NCBI GenBank assembly: GCA_964533865.1
Contig: CAZHRC010000010.1
Coordinates: 3,486 to 67,485 of the forward strand
Reading direction: 5' to 3'
DNA length: 64,000 nucleotides
Source: CAZHRC01 sp964533865
GTDB taxonomy: Bacteria; Bacillota; Clostridia; Tissierellales; Peptoniphilaceae
How positions within the stretch are numbered: the first letter of the stretch is position 1; the number at the start of each line of letters is the position of its first letter. Below are positions 51,713 to 60,918 of this stretch, in pieces. The translations under genes were made by a program, and so were the position numbers. The notes under the pieces were generated by a model. It searched no databases, had not been told where the DNA came from, and saw only the letters and a list, made by a program, of their open reading frames with translations.

Positions 51713-52461
51713 CGCAACTCCTTTTCTCTCATGTGATAATCGCCATCCTCTGTCATAGCGAGTGTGATATCCGCTTCGAATGAGTCCTTGAGAACCCTTG
51801 TCACATTGACGCTGTCGCTTCGCTCGTAAAACCTTTGGGCTTCCGCTTCAGATAGTCCGCCTAGGATCTTTCGGTGGACGAGGCGCTCCCTAAGCATGGA
51901 TTCATCCGCTGTAATCATAATCGACTGATCGCAGTAATCTCGAAGTCGATTCCACTTTTCATCTTTTAACAACAACCAATTACCTTCTAACAACACAATT
52001 TTTCCCGTTACTGAGACCACATCCTCTATCACGTCATGAAGATTTCGATCATAAATTGGCCATTTTATGTCTTGGTTTTTCATGTGCTCAAGAGTGTCCA
52101 GTAACTTTTCTATATCAAAGGTTTCCGGACAACCTTTAACATCTTTCATCGGTATTTCCACCCCTTCCCGCCATATCTTGTGTTTGCTCAGGTAGGAAGC
52201 GTGATGGTGGAATCCATCTAATCCTATGGACTGTATCGGCATCACCCCATCGATTTGAGTCGATAAGTGCTCCAAAAAATGCGATAGCGTGGTCTTTCCC
52301 ACAGCTGGCGGCGCCGCTAAGAAAATCAGCACTCTCTCCTGTTTCTCACGATACTTTTCTGTCCAGTCTTGAAGCAAAGGAACAAAGACCTTCTCTATGG
52401 TTTCTACTTTGTATTGTGCTTCCACAGGAAGTCCATTAATCGTCAAAGTGAATGTTTTCAT
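51709..52461 (-). CDS. Uridine-kinase-like P-loop sugar kinase (YggC-like)
   Basis: About 250 aa from the ATG just after the EIIA stop (a GTG seven codons earlier is possible). P-loop FLAAPPAVGKTTLSHFL near residue 50, then IGLDGFHHHASYL near residue 85, WPIYDRNLHDV, and VLLEGNWLLL as the Walker-B-like strand. These place it in the uridine kinase/phosphoribulokinase superfamily, close to E. coli YggC. It probably phosphorylates the ketose phosphate made from the PTS product. No aldolase is present. The actual substrate is not known. Confidence 0.82.
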   Translation of the reverse strand: MKTFTLTINGLPVEAQYKVETIEKVFVPLLQDWTEKYREKQERVLIFLAAPPAVGKTTLSHFLEHLSTQIDGVMPIQSIGLDGFHHHASYLSKHKIWREGVEIPMKDVKGCPETFDIEKLLDTLEHMKNQDIKWPIYDRNLHDVIEDVVSVTGKIVLLEGNWLLLKDEKWNRLRDYCDQSIMITADESMLRERLVHRKILGGLSEAEAQRFYERSDSVNVTRVLKDSFEADITLAMTEDGDYHMREKELR

Positions 52462-52462
52462 A

Positions 52463-52891
52463 CTAACTCTTAAGACACTCACTGATCTCTTCTACGGTTG
52501 TCGCTTGGAATAAAGCGTCCATCACCTGATCATCCATTAATACCTCTGACAATGCTGAAATGGTTTCAAGATGCTCCTCTGAATCGCATGCTGCCAGAGC
52601 CATCATCACGCTCACTTCTTGCCCATCTGGAAAGGCCACCGGTTGACGTAATTTAAGCAATGCAATACCTGACTTGTTTACACCGCACTCTGGTCTTGCA
52701 TGTGGCATAGCGAATCCAGGAACGATAATAATATAAGTGCCATTATCTTCGACATTTTGAATCATCGCCTCAACGTATTCTCGTGTAATATAGGCTTTTT
52801 CAAGCAAGGGCTGAGCCGATTTCACGATGGCAGCCTTCCACTCCGCTACAGCATCTGCGATTTCTATCGCCACAATTTTATCTGATAACAT
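52463..52891 (-). CDS. cmtB: PTS mannitol-type EIIA (CmtB-like)
   Basis: 142 aa EIIA domain of the mannitol/fructose family. The phosphohistidine is in VPGFAMPHARPECG near residue 67. It passes phosphate from HPr to the EIIB domain of the membrane component. AAGGAG precedes the ATG, and its stop is next to the kinase start. It sits 16 bp after the MtlR-type activator gene. Confidence 0.93.
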   Translation of the reverse strand: MLSDKIVAIEIADAVAEWKAAIVKSAQPLLEKAYITREYVEAMIQNVEDNGTYIIIVPGFAMPHARPECGVNKSGIALLKLRQPVAFPDGQEVSVMMALAACDSEEHLETISALSEVLMDDQVMDALFQATTVEEISECLKS

Positions 52892-52907
52892 CCTTTTCTC
52901 CTTATGA

Positions 52908-54914
52908 TTATTCTAGAATCGATTTGACTCGATTTTGAAATGCGACATTAAGTGTACCTTCGATCAATTCAATGATCCTCTCACTGCTTTGATTCATTAA
53001 TTCATCCAAGAGTTCATCGGATTCAAAGAGCTTCCAGGTGAACTCTGAGATCATCGGCGTTTGCGATTGAGCACTCATGGGAATCAATACGACAATAATG
53101 AGTTTTGTCCCCTGAAAATAGGCATCTTCAAAGATTTCGCCTTCAGGTTTGATCAGCATCAACTTTGAATCGCTGAGTCCTTCAATTTGAGCGTGGAGCA
53201 GCGTCAACTTCAATTCTGATATGACTTGGGTAGAAAGCGCTTCGCGTTGATGTAAGCCTTCAATTATACGCTTGCTTTCCAAAACGTCCTTTCCCATAAT
53301 CTCCCCGACAAAATCGATCGTATGAGAAAACGAGATCTGTTTAGGCAACGAAGCCACCTTGAAATCTTTCATGATGGACTCCACTTCTCGAGCGCTACTT
53401 AAAATCTCTTTCACACTCTGATTGATGCTCTGTTCAGGGGACCACCTTTCCGCTTGAAACGCAAAAGCTTCAATCATTCTCGCGATATGCTGTAGCTGTT
53501 CCTCACTGAGAAACGGCGAAACCCTTAAAACTGGGACGTTTTTTATTGAGAGTTCGAAAGTCGAAACCAGAAAATCGAAGGCATTTTTGATGTGTTCGTC
53601 AATGGTCGTTTTCGTCATGGTACTCACCGTGACTTTATCGCCAAAATTTTGAAGTATTTTAGAGGCGAGTAGATTCGATACGCCAATACCGCTGGAACAC
53701 ACCACGCCAATATCGACAACTCGCCGAATCTTCTTTTTTTCTTTCAATCGGATAATTGCACTTCCAAAATGCATGGCGATATAACCGATCTCTTCCTCAG
53801 GCACATCACAGCCCGTATGCTTTGTGATAATGTGAGAGGCCTCTCCCGCCCTTCGATAATAATCGGAATAGTTTTCTCTAATGTGATCGAGTAGCGGATT
53901 ATTGATGGGAATGTTATGCAGCAAACGGGTAATGGTAGGTTCTAAATGGGTGATCAAACCGTCGATCAAAGAATCGTCGCATTTCAACTCCGTGGCGATC
54001 TCTGGTGCATAGATATCTACCATCTCGTAAACGATTCTTTTAATTTTCTGATCATCATAGATCAGTGCTGTCTCTCGACTGTGGTACTGGTGTTTGCTTC
54101 CTAACAGAAAGACTGTGATAAAATCCTTTTCTTCTGCACTGATCACCATATCGAAAGTCTTGGATAACTCTGAGCAAATATTCTCTACGACGCTACCGTA
54201 TTCTCTTGCCCCTTTCAGGGTTTCCAAATCGTAGGGATTGACCACCGGATGATTCGCTTTAATGCGCATAATGGAGAGAGCCAAAATAATTTCTAAACTT
54301 CTGTTGGATGAACACGTCAATCGATCGAGTATCCCCTTCTGATAATCCTCTAGAATTTCTCTAACCCTATCTACGATCCTTTGATCGAGTAACGCGCTTT
54401 CTGGATGTTGTTTGATGATGGATAATACAAAATTTCGATAGTCCTGTTCTTCATACTCCAGCTTGATACCATAGCCAGATCGTTTAACCAAATTAAGCCC
54501 ATGTTTCTTTAACTGTGGTTCCACTGACGCCAGGTCGTTGCTAATGGTCGCTTCACTGACTTGTAGGGCATCAGAATAGAAATAAATTTTTTGGGCGTCT
54601 TCTTCCTTCAAAAGCGCTTGGACCAACTTCATTTGCCGCTCATCCCGATTTCGCGGATCAAAGGTGTCTGAGTGTTCAAGATCACGTCGCAACCTTTCCA
54701 CATCACGATGATCCCCTTCGATGAGCAACCCTTTTCTTGTCTTGTTGGTGAGCTTAAGATTGTAACTTGACAGCGATCGATTACCATCAACAATTTCTCG
54801 ATAGACGGTTCTTTTACTAATTTTCATTTGTTCTGCTAGATCATCAACCTGAATCGGTTCTTCTGAATGAACCAAAAGATATAGCAACTGTACTAGTCGT
54901 GGTGAAAAGCGCAT
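52908..54914 (-). CDS. BglG/MtlR-type PRD-containing transcriptional activator
   Basis: 668 aa. Residues about 1-60 carry an HTH_11 domain (VDDLAEQMKISKRTVYREI) and residues about 80-165 a second helix-turn-helix (YFYSDALQVSEATISNDL). Two PTS regulation domains follow (about 190-400, with histidines such as in IAMHFGSAI), then an EIIB-like domain with IGVVCSSGIGVSNLLASKI near 405, and a carboxyl-terminal EIIA-like domain with KLTLLHAQIEG. This is the MtlR architecture, controlled by phosphorylation through HPr and the PTS. First gene of the PTS operon, with its own promoter. Confidence 0.9.
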   Translation of the reverse strand: MRFSPRLVQLLYLLVHSEEPIQVDDLAEQMKISKRTVYREIVDGNRSLSSYNLKLTNKTRKGLLIEGDHRDVERLRRDLEHSDTFDPRNRDERQMKLVQALLKEEDAQKIYFYSDALQVSEATISNDLASVEPQLKKHGLNLVKRSGYGIKLEYEEQDYRNFVLSIIKQHPESALLDQRIVDRVREILEDYQKGILDRLTCSSNRSLEIILALSIMRIKANHPVVNPYDLETLKGAREYGSVVENICSELSKTFDMVISAEEKDFITVFLLGSKHQYHSRETALIYDDQKIKRIVYEMVDIYAPEIATELKCDDSLIDGLITHLEPTITRLLHNIPINNPLLDHIRENYSDYYRRAGEASHIITKHTGCDVPEEEIGYIAMHFGSAIIRLKEKKKIRRVVDIGVVCSSGIGVSNLLASKILQNFGDKVTVSTMTKTTIDEHIKNAFDFLVSTFELSIKNVPVLRVSPFLSEEQLQHIARMIEAFAFQAERWSPEQSINQSVKEILSSAREVESIMKDFKVASLPKQISFSHTIDFVGEIMGKDVLESKRIIEGLHQREALSTQVISELKLTLLHAQIEGLSDSKLMLIKPEGEIFEDAYFQGTKLIIVVLIPMSAQSQTPMISEFTWKLFESDELLDELMNQSSERIIELIEGTLNVAFQNRVKSILE

Positions 54915-54938
54915 CCATCATCCCCCTCTCTGGTTTTA

Positions 54939-54966
54939 ATTATATGAGATCTGGCCAGTAAATCAA
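54939..54966 (-). promoter_or_regulatory. Promoter of the PTS operon
   Basis: Minus strand: -35 TTGATT (54961-54966), 16-bp spacer, -10 TATAAT (54939-54944). The start codon of the activator follows 25 bp later. Confidence 0.65.
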
Positions 54967-55046
54967 GAAAGGGATAAACAGATTTGTCTCCACATTTTGT
55001 GCCATTTTTTAATCCCTCCTCAGCATTCGAAAACAAGTGCAGGGAA

Positions 55047-55083
55047 CACAAAAACCTGCAACAGCTTATCGCCATTGCAGGTT
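55047..55083 (-). terminator. Terminator after the baeRF-family gene
   Basis: Minus strand: AACCTGCAA-13 nt-TTGCAGGTT followed by TTTGTG. Confidence 0.8.
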
Positions 55084-55109
55084 TATCCTTATGATGGATC
55101 TTTGAAAGG

Positions 55110-56183
55110 TCAGTACCTCAAAATCGCACTGATTTTATGGTCGGTTTCTCCAGCGTCAAGGACTCTCACCTCTCCTTTAGTGTTCATCACCTGGGAGATC
55201 AAGGCGCTTAATGCGGTTTCACTTGCGAGCCCGTGGTCTTCAGAAAGAAGTAGGATTTCCACTCGGCCAGCAGCTGCTTGTGTTGCCACTTGCTCCAGCC
55301 CAACACACAGTTTCCCTTGGGCTTCTTGTCGCTTATAGCGTTCCTCGAGGGCTCGGATCGCCTTGTCGTATTGCGGTTTTAGAATGCTGCGTACCGCGTT
55401 GATTTTTTCGTTGTGACTCATGGAGTCGAGGGGTTTTTCAATGGATGTTTTTGTGTAGAACCCAGATTTGGCCACTTTCTTAAAAGCTGAGAGATTCGAT
55501 GGAATCCCGGACAGGATCACCGTAGCATCCTTATCTCCTAAAAAATTGGCGAGTTTTCGATCCAAGTATCTAAAATACTTCTCCCGATCTTTTTCTTGTT
55601 CCTCGGGTTTGGAGCGGTGCCCGTGATAAGCGATGCCCCCTCCTGCGTAGCCACCAAAGTTAAGGGTGGAATTGGCGTCAAAATCGTCAAAAAGCTCTGG
55701 GAACGATGTTTTGATCTCGTCTTGTTCCACAGCTACCAAGGCATTGTGGCCGACACGATAAAACCCAATCCGGTCCTTGCTCAAATCGATGAGATAAGCC
55801 ATACCCGTCGGGTCGTAGTATCTCAACAAAGGCAAGATATAGAAGTGCTTTTCTACGACGAGTTTTTTCTGAAGGGTTTCTTCGAGCCTAAAAAATACAT
55901 ACCCTTCTCGATCTGCTAACACGGCTAAACCATCCATGGAACGGTTCCAAAAATCCGCCTCACCGAGGATTCTCCTCAAATGAGCGACGACCGGTTCCCA
56001 ATCCCTGCGGTGGTATCTTCCAGCCAATGCGTACTCCGCCTCGAGGATCAGGTTTTTAAACAGAATTGAATCTTTTTTGTTGTCTGGCGATTTGCGATGT
56101 GTGGGCATGTAAAGGGAAATCCTAGGAGAATCCACTTTATAGTGTTTGTCCAAAAAAGCGTAAAGTCTTTCAGTATTTGTCAT
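55110..56183 (-). CDS. baeRF family protein (bacterial archaeo-eukaryotic release factor-like)
   Basis: 357 aa from the second of two adjacent ATGs, which has the better spacing from GAGGAGG. It is not a canonical RF. The order matches baeRF proteins: ISLYMPTHRKSPDNKKDSI near residue 22, a central RNase-H-like fold domain with IGFYRVGHNALV, the loop FGGYAGGGIAYHGHRSKPEE near residue 180 followed by YFRYLDRKLANFLG, then ILSGIPSNLSAFKK and a carboxyl-terminal L7Ae-like part. Such proteins were described computationally as relatives of eRF1 that may act on the ribosome. It is a single-gene unit; a TATAAT lies at 56262-56267. Confidence 0.75.
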   Translation of the reverse strand: MTNTERLYAFLDKHYKVDSPRISLYMPTHRKSPDNKKDSILFKNLILEAEYALAGRYHRRDWEPVVAHLRRILGEADFWNRSMDGLAVLADREGYVFFRLEETLQKKLVVEKHFYILPLLRYYDPTGMAYLIDLSKDRIGFYRVGHNALVAVEQDEIKTSFPELFDDFDANSTLNFGGYAGGGIAYHGHRSKPEEQEKDREKYFRYLDRKLANFLGDKDATVILSGIPSNLSAFKKVAKSGFYTKTSIEKPLDSMSHNEKINAVRSILKPQYDKAIRALEERYKRQEAQGKLCVGLEQVATQAAAGRVEILLLSEDHGLASETALSALISQVMNTKGEVRVLDAGETDHKISAILRY

Positions 56184-56360
56184 CATAGCCTCCTCTTCCT
56201 ACAGGTGAAACCTCTCGGTTTTGGGGGTGTGACATAAATGGGTTCTTGTATCGCTATAGGTATTATACCCGTTTTGGACGGCTGACAATCAGTGGTCTGT
56301 CATCCCATCGACTTTGTCGCGCACTGTAGGTGATTATCTCGCGAGGATACTTTGTCTCTA

Positions 56361-57545
56361 CTACCTCTCGTTTGCCATACGATATATCGCTAGCATATCC
56401 TCTTCGTAGAGTTCTTTCGCTGACCCCTTTTTCCCACCTGATGCGATGGCACATTTTCTCGCCATGAGGATAAGCTCCTCCTCTGTAGGCGCAACGCCCA
56501 ATTCTTTAAGAGATGTCGGCATCCCGATCGAACGGAAAAAATCCTCGAGGGCCTCAATCCCGGCTAGAGCGATGTTCTCAGGCTCGCCAAAATCCTCAAC
56601 TCCCATCACTTCAATCGCAAATCGGTGGAATCTGTGGAGACAGTTTTGGTAAACGTATCGCGCCCAGCTTCCCCATACGGCAGCGAGCCCAGCGCCGTGC
56701 GCTACATCATAAAGACCACCGAGCTCGTGTTCCAGCCCATGGGTCGAAAAGTCGGATTTTTCGATACCACAGCCCGTCAACCCATTGTGTGACAGGCTAC
56801 CCGCCCACAGGATTTCCGCTCTTGCGCTGTAGTTTTGAGGGTCATCTCTAAGGATGGTCGCGTATTTGATCACCATGCGCATCAACGCCTCCGCCATCGC
56901 ATCGGTAAGCTCCATATGATCGCCGGAGGTAAAGTAGCGTTCCATCGTGTGCATTAAAATGTCGGTGCATCCACTGGCGGTTTGATAATCTGGCAAGGTC
57001 ATGGTGAGCTCAGGATTCATTATCGCAAACACAGGCCGCATCACCTCGTTTGAGTAACCGCGTTTTACCCAACCCTCTTCTTTGGTGATCACCGAAGAGT
57101 CACTCATTTCCGTTCCCGTAGCCGCCAAGGTCAATACGACTCCTACGGGAATCGCTGCGGTCGCCTGAGCTTTGCGATCGTAGAAATCCCACACATCGTT
57201 TTCGTTTGCCACGCCAATGGCGATGGCTTTCGCCGAATCGACGGCACTGCCGCCACCCACTCCCAATACAAAGTCTATCTTCTCTTTTCTTGCTAAGGCA
57301 ATGCCTTCGTATACCAGACCAAGCCTAGGATTGGGGACAGCCCCACCCAAGGTGACATAGAAAATGTTCTCCTCATCTAAAGCCGCTTTTACCCGATCCA
57401 AAAGCCCAGACCGTTCCACGCTCCCCGTCCCATAATGGATCAAAACCTTGGTCGCCCCCGATTCCCTTACGAGCTTGCCCACTTCGTTTTCCGTTCCTTT
57501 GCCAAACACAACTTTTGTCGGTGTGTAATAAGTGAAGTTATTCAT
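56361..57545 (-). CDS. Iron-containing alcohol dehydrogenase (YqhD/BdhA-like)
   Basis: 394 aa. NAD(P)-binding GVGGGSAVDSAKAIAIG near residue 97. Metal ligands follow the Fe-ADH order: Asp and His in GCTDILMHTMER near residue 194, and histidines in STHGLEHELGGLYDVAHGAGLA near residue 265. It reduces aldehydes to alcohols, commonly with NADPH, in fermentative metabolism or aldehyde detoxification. AAGGGGA precedes the ATG. A single gene, not linked to the neighbours. Confidence 0.93.
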   Translation of the reverse strand: MNNFTYYTPTKVVFGKGTENEVGKLVRESGATKVLIHYGTGSVERSGLLDRVKAALDEENIFYVTLGGAVPNPRLGLVYEGIALARKEKIDFVLGVGGGSAVDSAKAIAIGVANENDVWDFYDRKAQATAAIPVGVVLTLAATGTEMSDSSVITKEEGWVKRGYSNEVMRPVFAIMNPELTMTLPDYQTASGCTDILMHTMERYFTSGDHMELTDAMAEALMRMVIKYATILRDDPQNYSARAEILWAGSLSHNGLTGCGIEKSDFSTHGLEHELGGLYDVAHGAGLAAVWGSWARYVYQNCLHRFHRFAIEVMGVEDFGEPENIALAGIEALEDFFRSIGMPTSLKELGVAPTEEELILMARKCAIASGGKKGSAKELYEEDMLAIYRMANER

Positions 57546-57601
57546 GACAATCCCCTTTAAAAATGTTTTCTATGTCTTACCTTTACCCTCAAACTTGCCA
57601 T

Positions 57602-58123
57602 TCAAGCGGTGGAGACCCACCCTTTTTTTCGAGCAAATGCCATCACACCGTAACCGATACCACATCCAATGATACCGCCGATAATCACATCTGACGGGAA
57701 GTGGACGTAGAGATAGAGTCTAGATAGCGAAATGAGGATCGCCAATGGAATGGCAACGTAACCAAACCGCTTATCGGTCATGGCAAGAATGGTGGCAGAA
57801 GCCACCGACGTCATCGTGTGCCCAGACGGAAATGAGAAATCCTTAGGATTGGCGATTAATAGGCTCACCGTCCCATCTAACCAAGAAGGCCTAGATCTTG
57901 CGACCAAATGTTTGATGGCAAGATTGCCAACGATCAAACACACCAAAAGGCCGACGAGCAGCAGCCCTCCTTGTTTGCGATAGGTTTTCGTGAGGATCAA
58001 TAACACCCCTATGGCAATCCACAGATAACCGTTATCTCCTAGTGAAGTGATCAACGGCACCCCTACATCGAGGAAATCATTGCGCATAAAGGATTGAATG
58101 CCCTTTAAAATCATCCAATCCAT
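57602..58123 (-). CDS. PAP2-family membrane phosphatase
   Basis: About 173 aa with five to six helices. The three phosphatase motifs are present: KHLVARSRPS, FSFPSGHTMTS and SRLYLYVHFPSDV, giving the catalytic Lys/Arg, His and His/Asp. It probably dephosphorylates undecaprenyl pyrophosphate or a related lipid phosphate. The frame extends to 58261, but that part lies in the terminator hairpin of the upstream gene, so translation must start later. The candidates are ATG 58180 and ATG 58123; neither has a strong ribosome site, and I prefer 58123 because family members begin near that residue. Confidence 0.85.
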   Translation of the reverse strand: MDWMILKGIQSFMRNDFLDVGVPLITSLGDNGYLWIAIGVLLILTKTYRKQGGLLLVGLLVCLIVGNLAIKHLVARSRPSWLDGTVSLLIANPKDFSFPSGHTMTSVASATILAMTDKRFGYVAIPLAILISLSRLYLYVHFPSDVIIGGIIGCGIGYGVMAFARKKGWVSTA

Positions 58124-58230
58124 ACTTTGAATCCATGTAAAAATCGTAAACACCTCTTTTCTTGAACAAGATACATCCATTTTATCAAGTAAAAGCGAAG
58201 AAAATAAGTGGCCTCTTCTCCACATATTGA

Positions 58231-58257
58231 CAAAAGCCTGGAAATCATTCCAGGCTC
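58231..58257 (-). terminator. Terminator after the GltD-like gene
   Basis: Minus strand: AGCCTGGAA-TGAT-TTCCAGGCT followed by TTTG. It lies between the GltD-like gene and the PAP2 gene. Confidence 0.75.
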
Positions 58258-58266
58258 TCATCTTCT

Positions 58267-59478
58267 TTACTTGTCATCCTCTGGCAAACTTTGAATGTAT
58301 TCGTGCATATACTCTGCAGTGCGCTTGGAGTAAGCCACCGCGCCAACGACGGTTTTTGCCCCAGCAACCACGTCACCCGAAGCAAAAATCCCTTCGATAC
58401 TCGTTCTCCCGTGATCGTCGACCATCAACAACCCTTGCTCATTGGCCTTCAGGTTTTCAGTGGTACTGGTCAAGCGGTTGCGCGGTCCTTGGCTCACCGA
58501 CACAATCGTGGAATCCGCTGGGTAGAGTTGAGTGGAGACCTCGCCGTTTTCATCGGTCACCTCAAACAACGGCCCTTCTTCTGTGATCTCGAGGATCTTA
58601 TGATTATACTTGATTTCAGCGCCTTCTAGCAACGTGTACTCCAACTCGCGCTCGCTGGCGCCCAAGTGATTGGATCGAGCAAATAAAGTTACCTTTCGCG
58701 TCCCTCGTCTCAGGGCCGTTCGAGCCACATCCATCGCCGAGTTGCCCGCGCCGATAATGGCTACCTCTTCCCCAAGGTCAAAGACTTCTGGCTGAACCAA
58801 GTAATCGATGGCAAAGTGAACATTTCCAAAGCTCTCCCCTTTGACGCCGAGTTTCTTGGGGCGCCATACCCCAGTGCCGATAAAGATCGCTTTGTAGCCA
58901 TCTCGCAACAAATCGTCGATAGTTAAAGAGCCTCCAATGGTAACATTGGGTCGAATACGGATCCCCATGCTCAACATTTTTTCCTTGTATCTCGCCAAAA
59001 TCGTCTTTGGCAAACGGAATTCAGGAATGCCATAGCGAAGCACCCCTCCAATACGCTGTCTGCCTTCAAAAATCGTGACATCGTAGCCTTTCTTGGCCAT
59101 AAGTATAGCGATGGTTATCCCTGCTGGTCCAGAGCCGATAATGCCCACTTTTTTGCCGTTTGGCGGTTCGCATACTATCTCCATCTTATCAAAATACGAA
59201 TCTGAGATGTAGTTTTCGATCCCGCCAAACGTCACCGGCGACCCTTTGCGTCCCAAAATACAGTGGCCTTCACATTGAGCTTCGTGGTTACAAATAATGG
59301 AACACACCAAGGACAGGGGATTGTTGTCAAAAAGCATTTGCCCTGCACCGTTCAAATCCTGATTCAACAACAGTTCAATCACCTCTGGAATCGACGTATC
59401 GATCGGACAACCCACTCGACATTGAGGTTTCTTGCAGTGAAGACAGCGCTTCGCTTCAGATAATACATTAATAGACAT
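58267..59478 (-). CDS. GltD-like NAD(P)-dependent iron-sulfur flavoprotein
   Basis: 403 aa. The amino-terminal ferredoxin-like domain has cysteines in RCLHCKKPQCRVGCP (residues 11-25) and CSIICNHEAQCEGHC near residue 60 for two [4Fe-4S] clusters. FAD-binding GIIGSGPAGITIAILM is near residue 111 and the second nucleotide site AIIGAGNSAMDVARTA near residue 243, ending in FASGDVVAGAKTVVGAV. It matches glutamate synthase small subunits and related free-standing oxidoreductases (NfnB-like). No gltB is nearby, so a role in glutamate synthesis is not supported; electron transfer between NAD(P)H and another protein is likely. Confidence 0.88.
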   Translation of the reverse strand: MSINVLSEAKRCLHCKKPQCRVGCPIDTSIPEVIELLLNQDLNGAGQMLFDNNPLSLVCSIICNHEAQCEGHCILGRKGSPVTFGGIENYISDSYFDKMEIVCEPPNGKKVGIIGSGPAGITIAILMAKKGYDVTIFEGRQRIGGVLRYGIPEFRLPKTILARYKEKMLSMGIRIRPNVTIGGSLTIDDLLRDGYKAIFIGTGVWRPKKLGVKGESFGNVHFAIDYLVQPEVFDLGEEVAIIGAGNSAMDVARTALRRGTRKVTLFARSNHLGASERELEYTLLEGAEIKYNHKILEITEEGPLFEVTDENGEVSTQLYPADSTIVSVSQGPRNRLTSTTENLKANEQGLLMVDDHGRTSIEGIFASGDVVAGAKTVVGAVAYSKRTAEYMHEYIQSLPEDDK

Positions 59479-59558
59479 ATTTATTTCTTCTCCTTAAACA
59501 TACCATTTTTTCACTTTCTCTGCTCTATTCTACTGGTTTTCCCCATATACTTCAAGGA

Positions 59559-60905
59559 TTATCGACTGTGGAGAAGAGCGTAAACGTCTTGAACTTGCTC
59601 AGGTATCGCGCTCCCAATCAAATAGGTGTCGACATCCGTGCGAACGAGCAGAAAAGGCCCTGTATTTGGATTGAGATTTACCTTTAGCGCGCCGTAGTCC
59701 TGAGTAGCGTAGCGACCTTTACGGATAGTCTCCGTAGTCATGCCTGCGACACGGCGAATGTTTGGCAACCTCTCGAGAATAGCGACCTCTTTGATCTCAT
59801 CAATGGGAATACGGTAGGTCACCCGCGAGTGCCTTGCCTCCAAAACCTTATCCACCACCGCTATAGACATGATGCTATTCTCTTCATGGATTAGGTAGAC
59901 CGATAATGCCGGTAGTGCCAACAACAAAATCACCGACAATCCGATCGCAACCTTTCCAGCCGTTTTCCCGATGTTAACCGTCTGCCCAAGCCCGACCCGA
60001 TCGTTTTTTAACAAACGTTTGTCGTTAGGGTTGTAGTACAGCATACCAAACAGCCAATAGCGATCTTCATCCGCGTAGTGTGAAGTGGTTTTACCCTCCG
60101 TTAAACGTCTTTGAGCGTGTAATACCCTAATCTCAGACACCACCGCTGCTCCTGAGATCACCACAACGTATAGGATCATTCCAATCATATAGGCGTTTCT
60201 CGACGGATTCATCCAAGTGACCATCAACGCCAGCGCAGCTGAAGCATAAGCCAACACAACCCACATTATTCCCCAGTACTTTTGGCGAATCGCACTCAAT
60301 TTTGCGCTCAACGCCTCGTCTTGATAAAAATCTGCTTTCTGCTTAAAAAGTGTGCGATACCACACTAGACTAAAAATGGGCATCACGGAAAAAGACCCCG
60401 TCACCAAAACCTCCGGCCAGTCTCCTCCTTTCAAAAAGGTGTAGAAACCAGGAATCAATCCGAGCCCAATGGGCACTAAGAAAATCCAGGTCGGCAAAGG
60501 CGATTTAAAGGTCGTTTTTTCACACTCAGTTCCTTTATCAACCGTCGCCGAATCCCATCTCATCCGATATTCTTGTTTCCAAGCGGCAAGTTTTCGGTTG
60601 TGCATCCCAAAGATCACAAAGTGCATCACGATTGGCAATAAGATCCAAGTCAGCGTATACGCCAAGCTTATCATCTCCGACTTGAATACCAGAGCAGGGA
60701 TAAAAGCTACGGTGCAAAGAACGAAGCCAATCCATTGGGCCTTCTCATAGGACCGTACCACCTCAATCACACCAGGCGCTTCCAAGGTTCCATAGGATAA
60801 CGTCACCCCCAGCACAATGTTTTTTCGTGCCCTTCCTTGGTATCTCAGCATGAAAAACATGATCGGTTCCATTATGTAGATCGTTATTAGCATAACCCAT
60901 TTCAT
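59559..60905 (-). CDS. DUF5808/DUF1648-type multi-pass membrane protein
   Basis: 448 aa with about eight hydrophobic helices. The segment DEDRYWLFGMLYYNPNDKRL near residue 270 is the DUF5808 signature. A carboxyl-terminal cytosolic or external domain (about residues 345-448) resembles the PH-like bacterial domain often attached to these proteins (SRVTYRIPIDEIKEV). Its function is unknown; relatives sit beside stress or cell-envelope regulators. AAGAGGTG precedes the ATG. It follows the HIRAN gene by 13 bp and is the last gene of a three-gene operon. Confidence 0.75.
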   Translation of the reverse strand: MKWVMLITIYIMEPIMFFMLRYQGRARKNIVLGVTLSYGTLEAPGVIEVVRSYEKAQWIGFVLCTVAFIPALVFKSEMISLAYTLTWILLPIVMHFVIFGMHNRKLAAWKQEYRMRWDSATVDKGTECEKTTFKSPLPTWIFLVPIGLGLIPGFYTFLKGGDWPEVLVTGSFSVMPIFSLVWYRTLFKQKADFYQDEALSAKLSAIRQKYWGIMWVVLAYASAALALMVTWMNPSRNAYMIGMILYVVVISGAAVVSEIRVLHAQRRLTEGKTTSHYADEDRYWLFGMLYYNPNDKRLLKNDRVGLGQTVNIGKTAGKVAIGLSVILLLALPALSVYLIHEENSIMSIAVVDKVLEARHSRVTYRIPIDEIKEVAILERLPNIRRVAGMTTETIRKGRYATQDYGALKVNLNPNTGPFLLVRTDVDTYLIGSAIPEQVQDVYALLHSR

Positions 60906-60918
60906 AGACGATCACCTC

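Noticed and set aside
57602..58261. PAP2 gene starting at 58261
   Set aside because: The first codons would be the terminator hairpin of the GltD-like gene, and the extra 46 residues show no family similarity.
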